Shown piece after piece: positions 32,749 through 35,228 of a stretch of 35,228 bases of DNA. Each line of letters opens with the position of its first letter. The first letter of the stretch is position 1. A program made the position numbers and the translations under genes. The notes below the pieces were generated by a model, which ran no database searches, was not told the DNA's origin, and saw nothing but the letters and a program-made list of their open reading frames with translations. The stretch covers positions 1 through 35,228 of the forward strand of contig DFFQ01000233.1 in assembly GCA_002371025.1 (NCBI GenBank), given 5' to 3'. This DNA comes from Lachnospiraceae bacterium UBA3772 (lineage in GTDB: Bacteria > Bacillota > Clostridia > Lachnospirales > Lachnospiraceae).

Positions 32749-33546
32749 TTAAAACTCTGCCATTGCACTGCACATATCCCGTCGTGCAACATTCAGATTA
32801 AAATCTCTCACATCATCAGTATAAGGATTTCCTTTAAGTTCCTCCTTAACAGTTTCATATGCAAGTTCTATAAAATTATTCTCGTGACTTAAATGACCGA
32901 GGATAATATTCTTAATGTGATCATTTAGTAATTCTCTGATGAGAAGACCTGAAGATTCATTAGAAAGATGTCCCTTATCTCCTAAGATTCTTCTTTTTAA
33001 CTGATACGGATATGGTCCAGCTTCCAGCATTCTGATATCATGATTTGCTTCAATAAGAAGACTGTCATGGTCAGATAAAAAACTTATCATATCATCATCA
33101 TAACATCCTAAATCAGTAGCAAGTGCCGCCTTGCTCTTACCATCCGAAAATGAATAGCAAACCGGATCAGCTGCATCGTGACTTATAGGATGAGTGCTGA
33201 TATTCATATCCTTTATCTTAAATGTATTTTGATTATCAATTATTTTTAAAAGTGAAGTGTCCATTTTTCCAAGAGAAGTCATGGAAAGAACCGCATCCCT
33301 TGTTTTTTCTGTAAGGTAAACCGGTGTGCCATATTTTCTCATGATAGTACCCAGACTCTTTACATGATCGATATGTTCATGAGTGATGAAAATGCCATCT
33401 ATATCCTTAAGACTAAGGTTTACGCTATTTAAACCTTCTTCAGTTTTTTTCATGCTGATTCCTGAATCAACCAGAAATGCTGTATTTTCAGTACCAACGA
33501 AGGTACAGTTACCCTGACTTCCGCTGGCAATATTCATTAGCTTCAT
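32749..33546 (-). CDS. MBL-fold metal-dependent hydrolase (YycJ/WalJ-like)
   Basis: A 265-residue metallo-beta-lactamase-fold protein. The metal motif THEHIDHVKS gives His56, His58, Asp60 and His61; further ligands are in HPISHDAADP and the LSHENN segment near the C-terminus. The N-terminus MNIASGSQGNCTFV is the hallmark of the YycJ/WalJ group, which is thought to act as a nuclease or phosphodiesterase and in Bacillus is linked to the cell-wall WalKR locus. No walKR genes are next to it here. It starts 60 bases after the ASKHA gene and has its own promoter. The substrate is not known. Confidence 0.9.
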   Translation of the reverse strand: MKLMNIASGSQGNCTFVGTENTAFLVDSGISMKKTEEGLNSVNLSLKDIDGIFITHEHIDHVKSLGTIMRKYGTPVYLTEKTRDAVLSMTSLGKMDTSLLKIIDNQNTFKIKDMNISTHPISHDAADPVCYSFSDGKSKAALATDLGCYDDDMISFLSDHDSLLIEANHDIRMLEAGPYPYQLKRRILGDKGHLSNESSGLLIRELLNDHIKNIILGHLSHENNFIELAYETVKEELKGNPYTDDVRDFNLNVARRDMCSAMAEF

Positions 33547-33575
33547 ATAGTCATCCTTTTAAAAATCTAAAAGCT

Positions 33576-33603
33576 ATTATACAGTAAAAGATTTTAAAAT
33601 CAA
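33576..33603 (-). promoter_or_regulatory. Promoter of the hydrolase-ACT-PFL unit
   Basis: On the minus strand TTGATT (33598-33603) and TATAAT (33576-33581) are 16 bases apart, about 30 bases before the hydrolase start. Confidence 0.65.
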
Positions 33604-33606
33604 ATC

Positions 33607-34695
33607 TTATCTTCTATTTAATGTCAGGTTTTGTTCAAAAATGCTCTGATATTTACTATTTCCACCAAAATTGATTATCTTAAAATTATTCTTAATATCT
33701 GAAAGCAGATTAAAACTATCTAGGTTAAATACAAGCTTTTCAGCACCAAAAAGAGAAGTATTTCCCATAACACTGGCTTTAGATATAAGTTTTTCCGGAA
33801 TTATCCCAAGATAGGCACTGTCACGAAGTGACATATTAAAACCAAAACCTCCAGAGATATAAAGATTATTAATATCCGTAATTTCAAGTTCTGCTTCTTT
33901 TATCAAAAGATAAAGGGATGAATATATGGCGCTTACGGCCAGCTGGACATCCCTAAGTATTTCAGCAGAAATATTTATCCTTTCTGAATTAAAAGAAAGA
34001 TTGATACCATTTTTAACCATATCATCATCTAAGATGATATCAGGGCTTAAGATCTTCTTTTTTAATAATAAAGTAATGGCTGATAAGGTTGTAGAACCAT
34101 ATATTCCCCTTGCTCTGGTACAATTTTCAAAAGCAGGACCACAGGCCGCCGATGTAGCATAATACTTCCCCTTATTCTTTACTACTATCTCTCCATTGGT
34201 TCCAAGATCCATAAGGACCTCTTTATCCTTTAAGTTAAGATAAAGGCATCCAGAAAGTACATCACCACCAATAAATGCTGATACGCCGGCAATAACCCTG
34301 GTTTTTACCTTAGCAAAAACAATTTCTTCATCAGAAGTAAATGGCATATTAAACGGGCTTACTCCAAGGCTTTCTATATTTTTTCCAAGAATAATTGACG
34401 CCATGGTAGTATTTGCAGATATTACTGCTCTTTTAATATCTTCTGAGCAATACTCCTCTGTTTTAGAAAGCATTTTATCATAACTTTCTAAAATAGCCTG
34501 CTCCATCATATCCTTCATTTTTATAAGATTATCAGCTTTTTTTGAATTCGTGATACGTGATATTACGTCTGAACCAAAAATTCTTTCAGGATTAAGAAAG
34601 CCGTCTTTTGCAATTACAATATTATCTTCATTTATTATTGAAACTGCCACCGTTGTAGTACCTACATCGATGGCAGCAAATAGGCTTTTACTCAT
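33607..34695 (-). CDS. ASKHA-fold protein related to the RACo C-terminal domain (DUF4445), without ferredoxin domain
   Basis: A 362-residue ATPase-like protein of the actin/Hsp70/sugar-kinase fold. Signatures are AAIDVGTTTVAVSII (phosphate-1, 7-21), LMDLGTNGEIVV (161-172, the DUF4445 hallmark) and TSAACGPAFENC (181-192), with a late NLYISGGFGFN. In RACo proteins this domain uses ATP to help reduce corrinoid iron-sulfur proteins, but they carry an N-terminal 2Fe-2S domain. Here the protein begins directly with the ATPase loop, so the electron-transfer part is missing. No corrinoid methyltransferase is visible nearby. The start lies one base after the stop of the threonine ammonia-lyase gene, with only a weak ribosome site (AAAGG, 12 bases). 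Confidence 0.85.
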   Translation of the reverse strand: MSKSLFAAIDVGTTTVAVSIINEDNIVIAKDGFLNPERIFGSDVISRITNSKKADNLIKMKDMMEQAILESYDKMLSKTEEYCSEDIKRAVISANTTMASIILGKNIESLGVSPFNMPFTSDEEIVFAKVKTRVIAGVSAFIGGDVLSGCLYLNLKDKEVLMDLGTNGEIVVKNKGKYYATSAACGPAFENCTRARGIYGSTTLSAITLLLKKKILSPDIILDDDMVKNGINLSFNSERINISAEILRDVQLAVSAIYSSLYLLIKEAELEITDINNLYISGGFGFNMSLRDSAYLGIIPEKLISKASVMGNTSLFGAEKLVFNLDSFNLLSDIKNNFKIINFGGNSKYQSIFEQNLTLNRR

Positions 34696-34696
34696 T

Positions 34697-35228
34697 TTAT
34701 AATACAGCCTTTGGACTCTTATCCATAGGTCTGTAACCTTTTTCTTTTAATACCTTGAAGATCTCATCTTTATGTTCCGGTCCAAAAGCTTCAAGAGTAA
34801 TAACTAATTCAACAGCTGCATTTCTATTAAGAGATACAAACTGATTATGTTCAAGTTTAATGATATTACCTTTAAGCTCTGAAAGAATATGTGATACTTT
34901 CTCTAATTCTCCCGGTCTGTCTGGAAGAAGTACAGAAACAGTAAAGATTCTGCTTCTTGCAATAAGTCCATGCTGAACAACAGATGATAAGGTTATAACA
35001 TCCATATTTCCGCCGGAAAGGATACTTACTACCTTCTTTCCTTCTGGTTTAAGGTGCTTTAATGCAGCAACTGTAAGAAGACCTGAATTCTCAACGATCA
35101 TCTTATGATTCTCTATCATATCAAGGAAAGCAACAATAAGTTCACTGTCTTCAACAGTGATGATCTCATCTACATTCTGCTGGATATATGGGAAGATCTT
35201 AGTTCCAGGAGTCTTAACAGCAGTACCA
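34697..35228 (-). CDS. Threonine ammonia-lyase, C-terminal part (5' end outside the window)
   Basis: The open frame runs off the right edge; 176 C-terminal residues are visible and an internal ATG at 35119 is not the start. The visible part begins GTAVKTPGTKIFPYIQQNVD and continues with the end of the PLP-dependent fold (NHKMIVENSGLLTVAALKHL, then KKVVSILSGGNMDV). It is followed by a single C-terminal ACT domain (SVLLPDRPGELEKVSHILSE). This layout matches the roughly 400-residue threonine ammonia-lyases, which make 2-oxobutanoate from threonine, rather than the longer two-ACT IlvA. Whether it serves isoleucine synthesis or catabolism cannot be told. The PLP-binding lysine is outside the window. 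Confidence 0.92.
   Translation of the reverse strand, partial: GTAVKTPGTKIFPYIQQNVDEIITVEDSELIVAFLDMIENHKMIVENSGLLTVAALKHLKPEGKKVVSILSGGNMDVITLSSVVQHGLIARSRIFTVSVLLPDRPGELEKVSHILSELKGNIIKLEHNQFVSLNRNAAVELVITLEAFGPEHKDEIFKVLKEKGYRPMDKSPKAVL

Noticed and set aside
33590..33601. Palindrome GATTTTAAAATC
   Set aside because: A 12-base AT-rich palindrome without a spacer or a T-tail; not a terminator, and chance is likely.
1..35228. CRISPR arrays, tRNA or rRNA genes, insertion-sequence ends
   Set aside because: Read for direct repeats, cloverleaf patterns and transposase motifs; none could be supported.

Overview
The window looks like a piece of chromosomal core genome from a low-GC Gram-positive anaerobe of the Clostridia, most likely the Lachnospiraceae. 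This rests on AT-rich sequence with strong purine-rich ribosome binding sites, the Firmicutes order rplU-prp-rpmA-obgE, a LexA protein with a Gram-positive-style SOS box, a short HisG paired with HisZ, a DUF3048 lipoprotein, and the paired radical-SAM proteins of the TIGR03960/TIGR03936 type. No insertion sequence, prophage, CRISPR array, tRNA or rRNA was seen. No stretch longer than about 300 bases lacks a gene.

Layout. (1) 1-4036, plus strand: the 3' part of a tyrosine recombinase, then a tight four-gene membrane-lipid operon (PAP2-like protein, YbhN-type membrane protein, phosphatidylserine synthase, phosphatidylserine decarboxylase) behind a promoter whose -10 box lies in a perfect palindrome. 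A bidirectional terminator closes it. (2) 4072-11623, minus: a flavoprotein pair, proB, 5-formyl-THF cyclo-ligase, proA, a patatin-like lipase and a cytidylate-kinase-like protein, followed by a small Sel1-like gene. (3) 11687-14663, minus: phoH, ybeY and a DUF3048 lipoprotein, plus rpsU with its own promoter, leader and terminator. (4) 14813-22656, minus: alaS, and a histidine cluster hisZ-hisG-hisD-hisB-[HisF-like]-hisIE. (5) lexA at 22816, plus strand, divergent from hisZ and convergent with the next block. (6) 23497-31002, minus: a ribosome/RNA block read as radical SAM, DUF2344, RNase G/E, then L21-Prp-L27, then Obg-YhbY-YqeK-RsfS. (7) 31032-35228, minus: PFL/UPF0210, an ACT-domain protein, a metallo-beta-lactamase-fold hydrolase, a RACo-like ASKHA protein and the 3' part of a threonine ammonia-lyase.

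How the genes work together. PssA and Psd make phosphatidylethanolamine from CDP-diacylglycerol; the PAP2 and flippase-like genes beside them probably modify or move the same lipids. ProB and ProA make the proline precursor. HisZ/HisG start histidine synthesis, HisIE does steps 2 and 3, and HisB and HisD do later steps; hisA, hisH, hisC and a catalytically intact hisF are not here. Prp very probably trims the L27 leader peptide encoded next to it, and Obg, YhbY, RsfS and YbeY all act on ribosome assembly or state.

Nothing here is a clearly new defence or mobile system. The best leads are: a HisF-like domain fused to HisIE that has lost its catalytic aspartate; the poorly understood ACT-PFL pair with a hairpin joining the stop codon of one to the ribosome site of the other; the radical-SAM/DUF2344 pair upstream of an RNase G without a zinc link; alternative hairpins in the rpsU leader; the absence of nadD from its usual place; and the palindromic promoter of the lipid operon.
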